Assembly (NCBI GenBank): GCA_963704815.1
Contig: CAVPHU010000001.1
Location: 434,001-498,000, forward strand
From: DATKWD01 sp963704815
GTDB taxonomy: Bacteria; Actinomycetota; Acidimicrobiia; Acidimicrobiales; Salinilacustritrichaceae
Length of the DNA: 64,000 nt
Direction: 5' to 3'
The notes under the pieces were generated by a model that did not search any database, was not told the origin of the DNA, and worked only from the letters and a program-made list of their open reading frames with translations. How positions within the stretch are numbered: the stretch's first letter is position 1; every line of letters begins with the position of its first letter. Both the position numbers and the translations under genes were made by a program. Below are positions 25,937 through 33,637 of the stretch, in pieces.

Positions 25937-26833
25937 TCACCGGTGATCGAGCAGCCACCGTGCCACGTCGTGCATGTCGGCGTGCCATGGCCGGTCGCTC
26001 GCGGTCGACCAGGCGAGGGTCTGCGCGATCGACCAACCCCTGGCCCGCTCGGCGTCGAGGTCGAGCGCCTCGACGAGCCGGTCGAAGCGGGCGAGCACCG
26101 CGTGCTTCGAATGGCCCAGCTCACGTGAGCGGACGATGGGCGCGATCGCGAAGGCTCGTTCGCCGGCCAACGGCTTGGGGTCGATCGCCAGCCACGGCGC
26201 GCGCCCGGCCGACAGCACGTTGCCGCCATGGAGGTCCTGGTGCAGGAGCACCTGCTCGGGTTGGGTGCCACCCAACGCGTCGAGGAACGACAGGGCCGCG
26301 TCGCGGAGCCGCACCTCGTACGGCTGATGCTCGTCCCAGGCCGCGGCGAGCGATTGCCTCCACCCCGCCGCTTCGTCCTCCAGCGTGCCGACCGCAGACG
26401 GGGCGATGACCAGCAGGCGTTCGACCAGGTCGACGAGCACGGCGAGCGCGACATCCGGATCCGCCGTCGTCAACGGGTCGCCCGGCGCCAGCCGCTCCAG
26501 CAGCAGGGCATGTTCGGTCTCGTCCTCGTCGAGCAGCCGAACCGCACCATCACCGTTCCACGTGCGCAGAGCGAGGGCTTCGTGCGTGCACTCACGGTGG
26601 GGCCACTGCACCTTCAGCACGACCGATGCCCGGTCGACGGTCCTGGCCGGCGCGGTCCACGACGCGTGGCCGCTCGGGTACATCGGACCCACCTCGGTGA
26701 GATCGAAGCGCAACCGACATCGGTCGATGCGGTCGGGGAGCTGGGCCAGCCACGTCGCGATCGCGGGATCGGTGCGCGCCGTCTCGACCAACGTGGCCGG
26801 TCGATCGTCCTCGTCGACGCCGCGCTGGCCCAT
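25937..26833 (-). CDS. Aminoglycoside/hydroxyurea phosphotransferase-like kinase (APH(6) family)
   Basis: A 298-residue small-molecule kinase of the StrB/APH(6) type. The N-lobe has SVVLKVQWPHRE with the nucleotide-binding Lys. The catalytic loop is LLHQDLHGGNVL (Asp base, Asn), and the magnesium site is the AIDPKPLAGE segment. These enzymes phosphorylate aminoglycosides or related amino-cyclitols. In environmental genomes many are probably metabolic kinases, so resistance should not be assumed. It lies 9 bp downstream of the carotenoid oxygenase gene and is likely the third gene of the TetR-controlled operon. Confidence 0.82.
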   Translation of the reverse strand: MGQRGVDEDDRPATLVETARTDPAIATWLAQLPDRIDRCRLRFDLTEVGPMYPSGHASWTAPARTVDRASVVLKVQWPHRECTHEALALRTWNGDGAVRLLDEDETEHALLLERLAPGDPLTTADPDVALAVLVDLVERLLVIAPSAVGTLEDEAAGWRQSLAAAWDEHQPYEVRLRDAALSFLDALGGTQPEQVLLHQDLHGGNVLSAGRAPWLAIDPKPLAGERAFAIAPIVRSRELGHSKHAVLARFDRLVEALDLDAERARGWSIAQTLAWSTASDRPWHADMHDVARWLLDHR

Positions 26834-26842
26834 GCGGAGGTT

Positions 26843-28210
26843 CTACTGGCCGGTCGGCACCCAGTTGCCGTGGAATCCGTAGGGCACACGAGTCGGCAGC
26901 TTCACCGTGGCAACCGGGTCGCCGGCGAAGTCCTGGGCGTGGAGGATGACGATGTCGCTGGTGTCGGTCGTCGAGTCGTAGACGTAGGACATCACGTAGC
27001 CGTCGTCCTCGGCGGCGTCGTCGGCGGCCGGCACGAACACCGGCTCGAGCGTCTTGCGACCGTGCCCGTAGTCGTGGACTTCCGACGTCCCGGCCACGAG
27101 GTCGTGCTTGACCGCGTCACCCAGGGCGACCCCCACCTGCTCGGGGATGAACGCGGCGCCGTAGCCGTAGCGATGGGGCTTGCCGAGGAGCCGCTCGTCC
27201 ATCCGCGGGAACTCCTGCGGGCGGTCGTCCAACAACTCCTCGGTGGCCTTGCCCGATGACGGATCGAACGTCCAGCGGTTCAGCGTGGGGTCGCCCTCGT
27301 TGGGGCCACTCACGTTGGCGGCGAACACCTTCGGGTGGCGCACCGCGTCCATGACCACGCCACCGCCGGGCAGGTCGTAGGAGTTGAGCGGGTGGAACAC
27401 GTAGCAGGGGTCGACGTCGAACCAGGCCACGTCGTTGCCGTCGGTCGCCTCACGGTCGAGGAGCCCCATACGTGCCGGGTAGTCGTCGTTCCACCGGTAG
27501 GGGAACCGGACGCCGGACATCGCCGCTTCCAGGTCGAACACGCACGGCATGTCCATCACGACGATCTTGGACTCGGTGAATCCGCAGTCGTGGATCATCG
27601 GCATGCCGCCGACCGGCACCTCGACGGTCTTGCGGACCCTGCCGTCGGCCCCGACCACCACGTACTGCACCACCTTGTCCATGAACGGCGAGTAGCAGAC
27701 CGCGTGCAGATCACCGGTGTCCGGATCACGCTTGGGATGGGCGCTGAACGGACCCTCGAGGGTGTCGCCGAAGCAATCGGTCGCCTCGGTGTCGAGCTCG
27801 TCGCTGAGCCGTGATGGGTGCCCACCCGCCTCGACGATCGCCCACGTGGCTCCCGCGTGACCGATCACGTTGGTGTTCGGGCCACCGGTGAACATCTCGT
27901 GGACCGGCCCGGGCACCGGCTCTTCGCCGAGAAACTCGCTGGCGGCGATCCCGCGCACGATGCGGTTTCGGTACCACTCGGCCTGCCCATCGCGGAGCCG
28001 CACGCCGTGCACCATGCCGTTCCCGGTGAACCAGTGGTAGCTCGCCGGATCGGGATCATCGAGCGGGTTGGGGCCGTTGCGGATGAACCGCCCGTCCAGT
28101 GACTCGGGGATGGTCCCGATCACTTCGAGGTCGGTGAGGGTCTGTTCTTCGCTGACGGGCGCGAAGTTGCCCGAGAGGAACGGGCTGGGGCTGGGACGCA
28201 GTTCGGACAT
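26843..28210 (-). CDS. Carotenoid oxygenase (RPE65/CCD family)
   Basis: A 455-residue non-haem iron dioxygenase that cleaves conjugated double bonds of carotenoids, apocarotenoids or stilbenes. It opens with the family signature (GRFIRNGPNP, then YHWFTGNGMVHGV). The four iron-binding histidines are visible in FSAHPKRD, MIHDCGFTE, YVFHPLNSYD and the C-terminal GFHGNWVP. AGGAG sits 5 nt before the ATG at 28210, which fixes the start. A TetR-family gene directly upstream reads into it without a stop as the sequence stands. The gene is probably induced by the substrate or product sensed by that regulator. The product could be retinal, an aldehyde signal or a degradation product. Confidence 0.9.
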   Translation of the reverse strand: MSELRPSPSPFLSGNFAPVSEEQTLTDLEVIGTIPESLDGRFIRNGPNPLDDPDPASYHWFTGNGMVHGVRLRDGQAEWYRNRIVRGIAASEFLGEEPVPGPVHEMFTGGPNTNVIGHAGATWAIVEAGGHPSRLSDELDTEATDCFGDTLEGPFSAHPKRDPDTGDLHAVCYSPFMDKVVQYVVVGADGRVRKTVEVPVGGMPMIHDCGFTESKIVVMDMPCVFDLEAAMSGVRFPYRWNDDYPARMGLLDREATDGNDVAWFDVDPCYVFHPLNSYDLPGGGVVMDAVRHPKVFAANVSGPNEGDPTLNRWTFDPSSGKATEELLDDRPQEFPRMDERLLGKPHRYGYGAAFIPEQVGVALGDAVKHDLVAGTSEVHDYGHGRKTLEPVFVPAADDAAEDDGYVMSYVYDSTTDTSDIVILHAQDFAGDPVATVKLPTRVPYGFHGNWVPTGQ

Positions 28211-28212
28211 GA

Positions 28213-28834
28213 TCACTCCTGATCGGTGCTGACGGTGGGTTGGTCGTGGTCGGGAACGGGGATGTGCGATTGCAGACGCGAGGTCGACGAAGGCGTCGAT
28301 GCCGCGGGGGTCGGTGCCGATGGGGCCGTGGAGCCAGAGCTCACAGAGGCCGTGGACGATGGCCCAGGTGACCACCGCGAGGTCGCCGGTGTCGTCGTCG
28401 GGGCGCCATCCTTCGGCCTGCGCGGCGGCCACGTGGTCGACCAGCTGGGCGAAGGCGACCAGCCCCGCCTCGACGCACACCTGATCGGTGGCGTCGATGA
28501 GGTCGGGTCGGAACATGACGGCGAACACGCCGGGGTCGTCGAGAGCCATGCGCACGTAGCCGCGCCCGGCGGCGCGGAGCCGTTCGAGCGCCGTGGCGTC
28601 AGGGCCAAGGGCCTCGACCGCTGCGTCGATCGACGCATGGAGCTCGACGAATCCCTCGGCGGCCAGAGCCGACAGCAGCGCCTCGAGTCCGCTGAAGTGC
28701 CGCAGGGGCGCACTGTGGGACACCCCGGCATCCCGGGCGATGGCCCTCAGGCCCAAGCCTTCGACGCCGTCCTCGACGAGGATGCGTCGGGCCGAGCCGA
28801 GGAGTCGGTCCCGGGTCGGGACAGCGGTGGCCAT
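28213..28834 (-). CDS. TetR-family transcriptional repressor, 3' end probably frameshifted
   Basis: About 200 residues. The N-terminal helix-turn-helix reads RDRLLGSARRILVEDGVEGLGLR and AIARDAGVSHSAPLRHFSG, and the C-terminal ligand domain follows with several helices. As written, the frame has no stop and runs on into the carotenoid oxygenase. A single missing base near 28282 would turn the tail into DLARLQSHIPVPD and end it at TGA 28213-28215, two bases before the next ATG, which is the normal arrangement. The start ATG 28834 lies just downstream of a long inverted repeat that should be its own operator. Predicted role: repressing the carotenoid oxygenase-kinase operon. Confidence 0.8.
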
Positions 28835-28841
28835 GGTCACG

Positions 28842-28877
28842 GTTGACACTGTCCACCTCGTCGTGGACAGTGTCAAC
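28842..28877 (-). promoter_or_regulatory. Double palindromic operator of the TetR-carotenoid oxygenase operon
   Basis: GTTGACACTGTCCAC (28842-28856) and its perfect reverse complement (28863-28877) flank 6 bp. Each arm contains a 9-bp inner palindrome (GACACTGTC and GACAGTGTC), so the site offers two TetR-like operators whose centres are 21 bp apart, two helical turns. Each arm also holds TTGACA, a -35 hexamer, in outward orientation. It ends 8 bp before the regulator start. Confidence 0.65.
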
Positions 28878-28942
28878 ACCCTCGGGTGATGCATCGGTCA
28901 CACCTCGGAGCGGGCGAGGCACGCCGGTCGCTCGACCCGTTG

Positions 28943-28978
28943 CTGCTGGGCGACCACCAGGTGGTCTTTCGGCAGCAG
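28943..28978. terminator. Hairpin terminator downstream of the PhoX-like gene
   Basis: Outer arms CTGCTG (28943-28948) and CAGCAG (28973-28978) enclose a near-perfect inner palindrome GACCACC-A-GGTGGTC (28952-28966). It lies 19 bp beyond the stop of the PhoX-like gene and would end its transcript before the TetR operator. The rest of 28878-28996 shows nothing else recognisable. Confidence 0.5.
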
Positions 28979-28996
28979 AGAATCGGGCTGCGGTGT

Positions 28997-30124
28997 TCAG
29001 AGCGGTCCGGGCTCGGTGAAGGCGTTCCAGGGGCCCTTGACCTCGTAGGTGCGGCCCGGGTTGCGCTGCGAGCTGAAGTAGAGCCGGTCGCCGGCGGGGT
29101 TGAAGGCGGGACCGGTGATCTCGGTCCCGGTCACGCCGGTGAGTTGCACGACCGGGAACGACGAGCCGTCCTCGCGCACCAGCACGATCTGCAGGTCACC
29201 AGGGTCCTCGGCGACGTAGATCACGCCGGCATCGGAGGTCGCGATGTTGTCGACGTTGGTCAGTTCGCCCGCCTGCACCGCAGCGTCGTAGATGACGTCG
29301 AGCGTGTTGGCCGCCGGGTCGTACAGCCACACCCGCTGGTCGCCCTTGGTCGAGAACGCGAGCCGGCCCTTCGTCATCGCCGCACCCTCGCCGCCGTTGA
29401 AGCGGACCGTGTCGGGAACCTGGTCCTTGCAGGCGACCGGGTTGCCGTCGGGGTCGGGCACCACCTGCCACGAGAGCACGCTCGCCGTCTCGGTCAGCAC
29501 CTGCAGCTCACCCGAGGACAGATCGCCCCACGTGTCGGGCACGAAGCGGTAGAGGGCGCTGTCGGGCAGATCCTCGGTCAGGTAGATGACCTCGTTCGCC
29601 GAGTCCGCAGCAGCGGCCTCGTGGGTGAACCGGCCCATCGCGAGGCGGGCGACGCCCGGGGTCGCCCCGAGCGGGTCGCACTCGAACACGCGGCCGGCGA
29701 AGAACTCCTCGCAGCTGAGCCAGGTTCCCCACGGAGTCGCCCCGCCGGCGCAGTTGCCCACCGAGCCGGTGAGTGCGTTGCCGGCGCCGATGATCGTGCC
29801 CGCGCTGCTGAAGTGCAGGTACCCGACGCCACCGGGGATGCTCTCGCTGTTGCTCACGTAGCTCCAGCCGCCGCCGGCAGTGGCGAAGCACGCCCCACCG
29901 TCCGGGTCGGTGTGCCAGGTGTACCCGGTGCCCGGCACTTCGACTCCGGTCGTGGCGACGACGCGACCGCTGAAGAACGGATGCAGGCGCAGCCCGGTCG
30001 GATCGGGAGCGCCGAGGTCGACCGGGTCACAGGCTGCCAGGACGAGCGATGCCCCACCGAGGGCCAGGGCGACGGTGCCGTGCGACGTGAGGCGGAGGAA
30101 GTCTCGACGGGGCAGGGGGCTCAT
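28997..30124 (-). CDS. Tat-exported PhoX-like (DUF839) lipoprotein
   Basis: A 375-residue exported protein. Tat motif PRRDFLRL at residues ~6-12, hydrophobic core, and lipobox VLAAC near residue 32. The mature part is a beta-propeller-like repeat rich in Gly/Asp, with TPWGTWLSCEE (a PhoX/DUF839 hallmark), FTHEAAA, and YRFVPD near the middle, and GPAFNPAGDRLYFSSQR near the end. PhoX enzymes are Ca/Fe-dependent alkaline phosphatases. The protein is shorter than typical PhoX (~600 aa), so phosphatase activity is uncertain and a sorbitol/gluconolactonase-like propeller is the alternative. ATG 30124 is preferred because GAGGAG precedes it at proper spacing. Confidence 0.75.
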   Translation of the reverse strand: MSPLPRRDFLRLTSHGTVALALGGASLVLAACDPVDLGAPDPTGLRLHPFFSGRVVATTGVEVPGTGYTWHTDPDGGACFATAGGGWSYVSNSESIPGGVGYLHFSSAGTIIGAGNALTGSVGNCAGGATPWGTWLSCEEFFAGRVFECDPLGATPGVARLAMGRFTHEAAAADSANEVIYLTEDLPDSALYRFVPDTWGDLSSGELQVLTETASVLSWQVVPDPDGNPVACKDQVPDTVRFNGGEGAAMTKGRLAFSTKGDQRVWLYDPAANTLDVIYDAAVQAGELTNVDNIATSDAGVIYVAEDPGDLQIVLVREDGSSFPVVQLTGVTGTEITGPAFNPAGDRLYFSSQRNPGRTYEVKGPWNAFTEPGPL

Positions 30125-30191
30125 CAGCACTCCTCGGGTTCAGCGATGCGCCGAGGGTAGACGAGTCAGGATCCGCCGGCAGGCCGTCGCC

Positions 30192-30208
30192 TATCGTGGG
30201 CCGTCATG
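30192..30208 (+). promoter_or_regulatory. Leaderless -10 element of the acyl-CoA dehydrogenase operon
   Basis: TATCGT (30192-30197) lies 8 nt before ATG 30206, with no Shine-Dalgarno in between. No -35 is evident. Confidence 0.5.
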
Positions 30209-31480
30209 CCAGGACCCTCACTCTCCAGCTCCGATCCTTCCGATGCGTCGTTCGACCTCCGGATGTCCGAGGAGGCCAAGCCCGCAGTCGCCAAGGTGAA
30301 GGCGTTCATCGCCGACCACGTCGAGCCGATCACCGAGGAGTTCTACGCCCTCGGCGAGGGTCGGGCCGATCGTTGGAGCTATGCCGACGGCCAGCTCGAG
30401 CTGCTCGAGACCGCGAAGCAGGCCGCCCGCGAGCAGGGACTCTGGAACTTCTTCCTGCCTGACGCCGAGACCGGCGAAGGCATGTCGAACCTCGACTACG
30501 CCTACGTGGCCCAGGAGCTCGGGAAGAGCCCGCTGGCGTCGGAGTCGATGAACTGCTCGGCCCCCGACACCGGGAACATGGAGGTCCTCGAGCGGGTGGG
30601 CACCCCCGAGCAGAAGAAGCAGTGGCTCGAACCCCTCCTCCGCGGCGAGATCCGATCCGCCTTCGCCATGACCGAGCCCGGGGTGGCCAGCTCGGATGCG
30701 AAGAACGTGCAGACCTCCGCGGTCCGCGACGGCGACGAGTGGCTGATCAACGGCGAGAAGTACTACATCTCCGGGGCCGGCGATCCGCGCTGCAAGATCA
30801 TGATCACCATGGTCCGGACCAGCCCCGACGGCCCGACCCACGAGCAACAGAGCCAGATCCTCGTTCCCATCGACGCCCCTGGGGTCGAGATCCTCGGACC
30901 GATGCACGTGTTCGGCGAAGACGACGCGCCGCACGGCCACATGCACATCCGGTTCACCGACGTGCGGGTCCCCTACGAGAACATCCTGTGGGGTGAGGGC
31001 AAGGGCTTCGCCATCAGCCAGCTCCGCCTCGGCCCGGGCCGCATCCACCACTGCATGCGGTCGATCGGGGCGGCCGAGCGGGCCCTCGAGCTCATGGTCA
31101 CCCGAGGACTGAGCCGCGAGGCGTTCGGCCGACCGCTGGCCAAGCTGGGCGGCAACCTCGAGACCATCGCCAAGGCTCGCATCGAGATCGAGGCCATGCG
31201 CCTCATGGTGCTGCGCGCCGCGAAGGCCATGGACACCATGGGGAACGAACAAGCGCGGGTCTGGATCTCGGCCGTCAAGGCGATGGTCCCGATCCGGGTG
31301 TGCCAGATCATCGACGACGCCATCCAGCTCCACGGCGCCACCGGGGTCTCGCAATGGACCCCGCTCGCCAGGATGTACGCCAACATCCGCACGTTGCGGC
31401 TCGCCGACGGCCCCGACGAGGTGCACCACATGGTCGTCGGTCGAGCCGAGGTGCGGCGCTACGAGACCGAGCGCGGCTGA
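30206..31480 (+). CDS. Acyl-CoA dehydrogenase (ACAD10/11-like)
   Basis: FAD flavoenzyme of 424 residues introducing a 2,3-double bond into an acyl-CoA. The fold is complete: N-terminal helices with QELGKSPLASE, the flavin-binding beta domain (AFAMTEPGVASSDAKN, INGEKYYISGAGD), and the C-terminal helical domain (GRIHHCMRSIGAAERALELM, LSREAFGRPL, QLHGATGVS). The catalytic base of this subgroup usually lies in the DGPDEVH segment, seen at the C-terminus here. Likely substrates are branched or hydroxylated acyl-CoAs. It is first in a run with two msrB genes, 9 bp ahead of the first. Confidence 0.88.
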   Translation: MPGPSLSSSDPSDASFDLRMSEEAKPAVAKVKAFIADHVEPITEEFYALGEGRADRWSYADGQLELLETAKQAAREQGLWNFFLPDAETGEGMSNLDYAYVAQELGKSPLASESMNCSAPDTGNMEVLERVGTPEQKKQWLEPLLRGEIRSAFAMTEPGVASSDAKNVQTSAVRDGDEWLINGEKYYISGAGDPRCKIMITMVRTSPDGPTHEQQSQILVPIDAPGVEILGPMHVFGEDDAPHGHMHIRFTDVRVPYENILWGEGKGFAISQLRLGPGRIHHCMRSIGAAERALELMVTRGLSREAFGRPLAKLGGNLETIAKARIEIEAMRLMVLRAAKAMDTMGNEQARVWISAVKAMVPIRVCQIIDDAIQLHGATGVSQWTPLARMYANIRTLRLADGPDEVHHMVVGRAEVRRYETERG

Positions 31481-31489
31481 CCCACCGTC

Positions 31490-31906
31490 ATGGCCCGCAG
31501 CGACGAGGAGTTCGCGGTCACCAAGAGCAACATCGGGTGGCAGATGCAGCTCGACGATTCGCAGTACCGCGTCCTGCGGCGTGCCGCCACCGAACCGGCC
31601 TTCTCGAGCGACCTGGTCGACGAGAAGCGTGCCGGCACGTATCGCTGCGCCGGATGCGAGTCGGAGTTGTTCGCCGCCGCCGACAAGTACGACTCGGGCA
31701 CCGGGTGGCCGAGCTTCAAGAAGCCGGCGACGTCGGAGACCGTCGGAACTCGCCGCGATTGGAAGATGATCATGCCCCGGACCGAGGTCCACTGCGCGAC
31801 CTGCGGCGGCCACCTCGGCCACGTGTTCCGGGACGGCCCCGGACCCACGGGCAAGCGGTTCTGCATCAACGGGCTCGCCCTCGACTTCGAGCCCGACGAG
31901 GAGTGA
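31490..31906 (+). CDS. msrB: Peptide methionine-(R)-S-oxide reductase MsrB, copy 1
   Basis: A 138-residue MsrB domain that reduces R-methionine sulfoxide using a catalytic cysteine. The zinc site is two CxxC pairs (YRCAGCESELF and HCATCGGHLGH). The substrate loop DSGTGWPSF is present, and the catalytic Cys is in RFCINGLALDF. That last motif differs from the usual RYCxNSxSL (Gly-Leu for Ser-Ala), so this copy may have a changed substrate range. The ATG is 9 bp after the acyl-CoA dehydrogenase stop. It has no signal peptide. A second, more canonical MsrB follows 63 bp later. Confidence 0.92.
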   Translation: MARSDEEFAVTKSNIGWQMQLDDSQYRVLRRAATEPAFSSDLVDEKRAGTYRCAGCESELFAAADKYDSGTGWPSFKKPATSETVGTRRDWKMIMPRTEVHCATCGGHLGHVFRDGPGPTGKRFCINGLALDFEPDEE

Positions 31907-31969
31907 ACGATCGCGGAACACCGCGCGCCCCGCGAGTCATCGCTGCGCGGACACGCCAGACTGTTCCCC

Positions 31970-32386
31970 ATGGCTGATCAGACGACCAACGTGCCCAGCG
32001 AAACCGAGCTGCGCGAGCGCCTCACGCCCGAGCAGTTCGAGGTGACCCAGAACGCCGGCACCGAACGGGCCTTCACCGGCGAGTACTGGGACTGCCACGA
32101 CGACGGCACCTACCGCTGCGTCGTGTGCGACGCCGTGCTGTTCGCCAGCGGCACCAAGTTCGAGTCCGGCAGCGGCTGGCCGAGCTTCTACGAGCCGATG
32201 GACCACGACGCCGTCAACGTGGTGACCGACACCAGCCACGGCATGGTGCGGACCGAAGTGACGTGTGCGAACTGCGACGCCCACCTCGGTCACGTCTTCG
32301 ACGACGGACCCGCTCCCACCGGTCAGCGCTATTGCATGAACAGCGCCAGCCTCCGACTCGACCGTGACACCGTCGACGACGACTGA
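31970..32386 (+). CDS. msrB: Peptide methionine-(R)-S-oxide reductase MsrB, copy 2
   Basis: A 138-residue MsrB with canonical motifs: zinc CxxC pairs in YRCVVCDAVLF and TCANCDAHLGH, the ESGSGWPSF loop, and the catalytic Cys in RYCMNSASLRL. It is the same length as copy 1 but clearly diverged in sequence, so the tandem pair arose by old duplication or separate acquisition. Cytoplasmic repair of oxidised methionine is the expected role. Its 3' end overlaps the GTG start of the M48 protease gene by 23 bp, so those two are co-transcribed. Confidence 0.92.
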   Translation: MADQTTNVPSETELRERLTPEQFEVTQNAGTERAFTGEYWDCHDDGTYRCVVCDAVLFASGTKFESGSGWPSFYEPMDHDAVNVVTDTSHGMVRTEVTCANCDAHLGHVFDDGPAPTGQRYCMNSASLRLDRDTVDDD

Positions 32387-33584
32387 GTCGGAGCCTGCGG
32401 CCCGCACCTCGTCGCACCCGTCGCTCTGGCGCCGGACCGACCACGACGTCACCGACTGGTTCGACGCCGATGCCCTGGCCGAGGCCAAGGCGTACGCGAC
32501 GCCACTCAATCGCCTTTCGCTGATCCGATCGATCCTGTCGGTCGCGATCGCGCTCGCCATCGTCACCTTCGAGGTCGGTCCCTGGGCGGCCGACCTCGTC
32601 GACGGTGGGTGGGTGCTGCAACTCCTCGCGGTCCTCGTCGTCCTCAGCCTCATCGAGCTGGCCTGGTCACCGTGGTTCGACGCCTGGATCGAGCTCGACT
32701 ACGACAAACGCCACGATCTGTCGACGCAGACGACGGGTGGGTTCGCAGCCGACCTGGCCAAGGGCACGGTCCTGAGCGTCCTGCTGCCGTTCGTCCTGAT
32801 GACGCCGTTGTACGCGGTGATGCGCAACGTCGACGACTGGTGGCTCGCCGGATGGGCCATCGCCACCACGCTCGTCGTCGTCCTCGCCTTTCTGTACCCG
32901 GTGGTGATCATGCCGAGGTTCAACAAGTTCGAACCCCTCGAAGACGGTGATCTGCGCGACCGGATCGACGTGGTGGCCGCCCGAGCCGGCGAGGAGATCA
33001 GCGGCACCTTCACCATGGATGCCAGCCGGCGAACCAAGCGGGACAACGCCTTCGTCGCCGGATTCGGCCCCACCAAACGAGTCGTGATCTACGACACCAT
33101 GCTCGATCACCCCACGTCACTCATCGAGCAGGTCGTCGCCCACGAGATCGGCCACTACCGCCTCAAGCACATCCCCTGGACCGCGGCCTTCCAGGCGGTC
33201 GTGTTCCTGGGTGTCTTCGCCTTCCTGGGTTGGTGGACCTCGTGGTCCACCGGGCTCGAGTGGGCCGGCGTCAGCGACATCGGTGATCCGGGGTCACTCC
33301 CCTACCTGCTCGTCGGCTTCGGCATCGCCGCCAAGGCGACGAGCTACGCCCAGGCGTTCTACAGCCGCTCCAAGGAGCGGCAGGCCGACCTCGAGGCCCT
33401 CGAGCTGCTCGGCGACCCCGACGCCTTCATCGACGTCTGGCGCCGCATGGCACCGAAGAACAAGGCCGAGCTCGAGCCCTCGCTCAAGAAGCGCCTCGAA
33501 GCGAGCCACCCGGCCATCGCCGAACGGATGGCCTTCGGGAAGGCATGGGCGGCCATGAACCCCGACGTTCAGCCGGTGACCTGA
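32364..33584 (+). CDS. M48-family (Ste24/CAAX protease 1-like) membrane metalloprotease
   Basis: Integral membrane zinc protease of 406 residues. Several membrane helices precede the catalytic site (residues ~55-75, 85-110, 130-150, 165-185). The conserved Ste24 segment GTFTMDASRRTKRDNAFVAG leads into the zinc motif VVAHEIGHYRLKH (HExxH). Two more helices follow, and the third ligand Glu is in SKERQADLEAL. Bacterial members act in membrane-protein quality control. Its overlap with msrB fits a stress-response setting. GTG 32364 is used because no better start is seen. A shorter start inside the first 20 codons is possible. Confidence 0.85.
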   Translation: MTPSTTTESEPAARTSSHPSLWRRTDHDVTDWFDADALAEAKAYATPLNRLSLIRSILSVAIALAIVTFEVGPWAADLVDGGWVLQLLAVLVVLSLIELAWSPWFDAWIELDYDKRHDLSTQTTGGFAADLAKGTVLSVLLPFVLMTPLYAVMRNVDDWWLAGWAIATTLVVVLAFLYPVVIMPRFNKFEPLEDGDLRDRIDVVAARAGEEISGTFTMDASRRTKRDNAFVAGFGPTKRVVIYDTMLDHPTSLIEQVVAHEIGHYRLKHIPWTAAFQAVVFLGVFAFLGWWTSWSTGLEWAGVSDIGDPGSLPYLLVGFGIAAKATSYAQAFYSRSKERQADLEALELLGDPDAFIDVWRRMAPKNKAELEPSLKKRLEASHPAIAERMAFGKAWAAMNPDVQPVT

Positions 33585-33616
33585 CCAGCATTCCGGCCGA
33601 GCGCGGCGCCGAGGAC

Positions 33617-33637
33617 TATCGTTCGAACACATGTTCG
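33617..33637 (+). promoter_or_regulatory. Leaderless promoter with LexA (SOS) box over the start codon of the helicase gene
   Basis: The -10 TATCGT (33617-33622) is 8 nt before ATG 33631. CGAAC-ACAT-GTTCG (33624-33637) matches the Gram-positive/mycobacterial LexA box (CGAAC-N4-GTTCG) exactly and covers the predicted transcription start and the ATG itself. LexA bound here would block transcription until DNA damage. Confidence 0.7.

Noticed and set aside
25937..26833. Calling the APH(6)-like kinase an antibiotic-resistance gene
   Set aside because: The catalytic motifs are right for the family, but it sits in a carotenoid oxygenase operon and environmental members often act on other substrates. 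Only the family can be supported.
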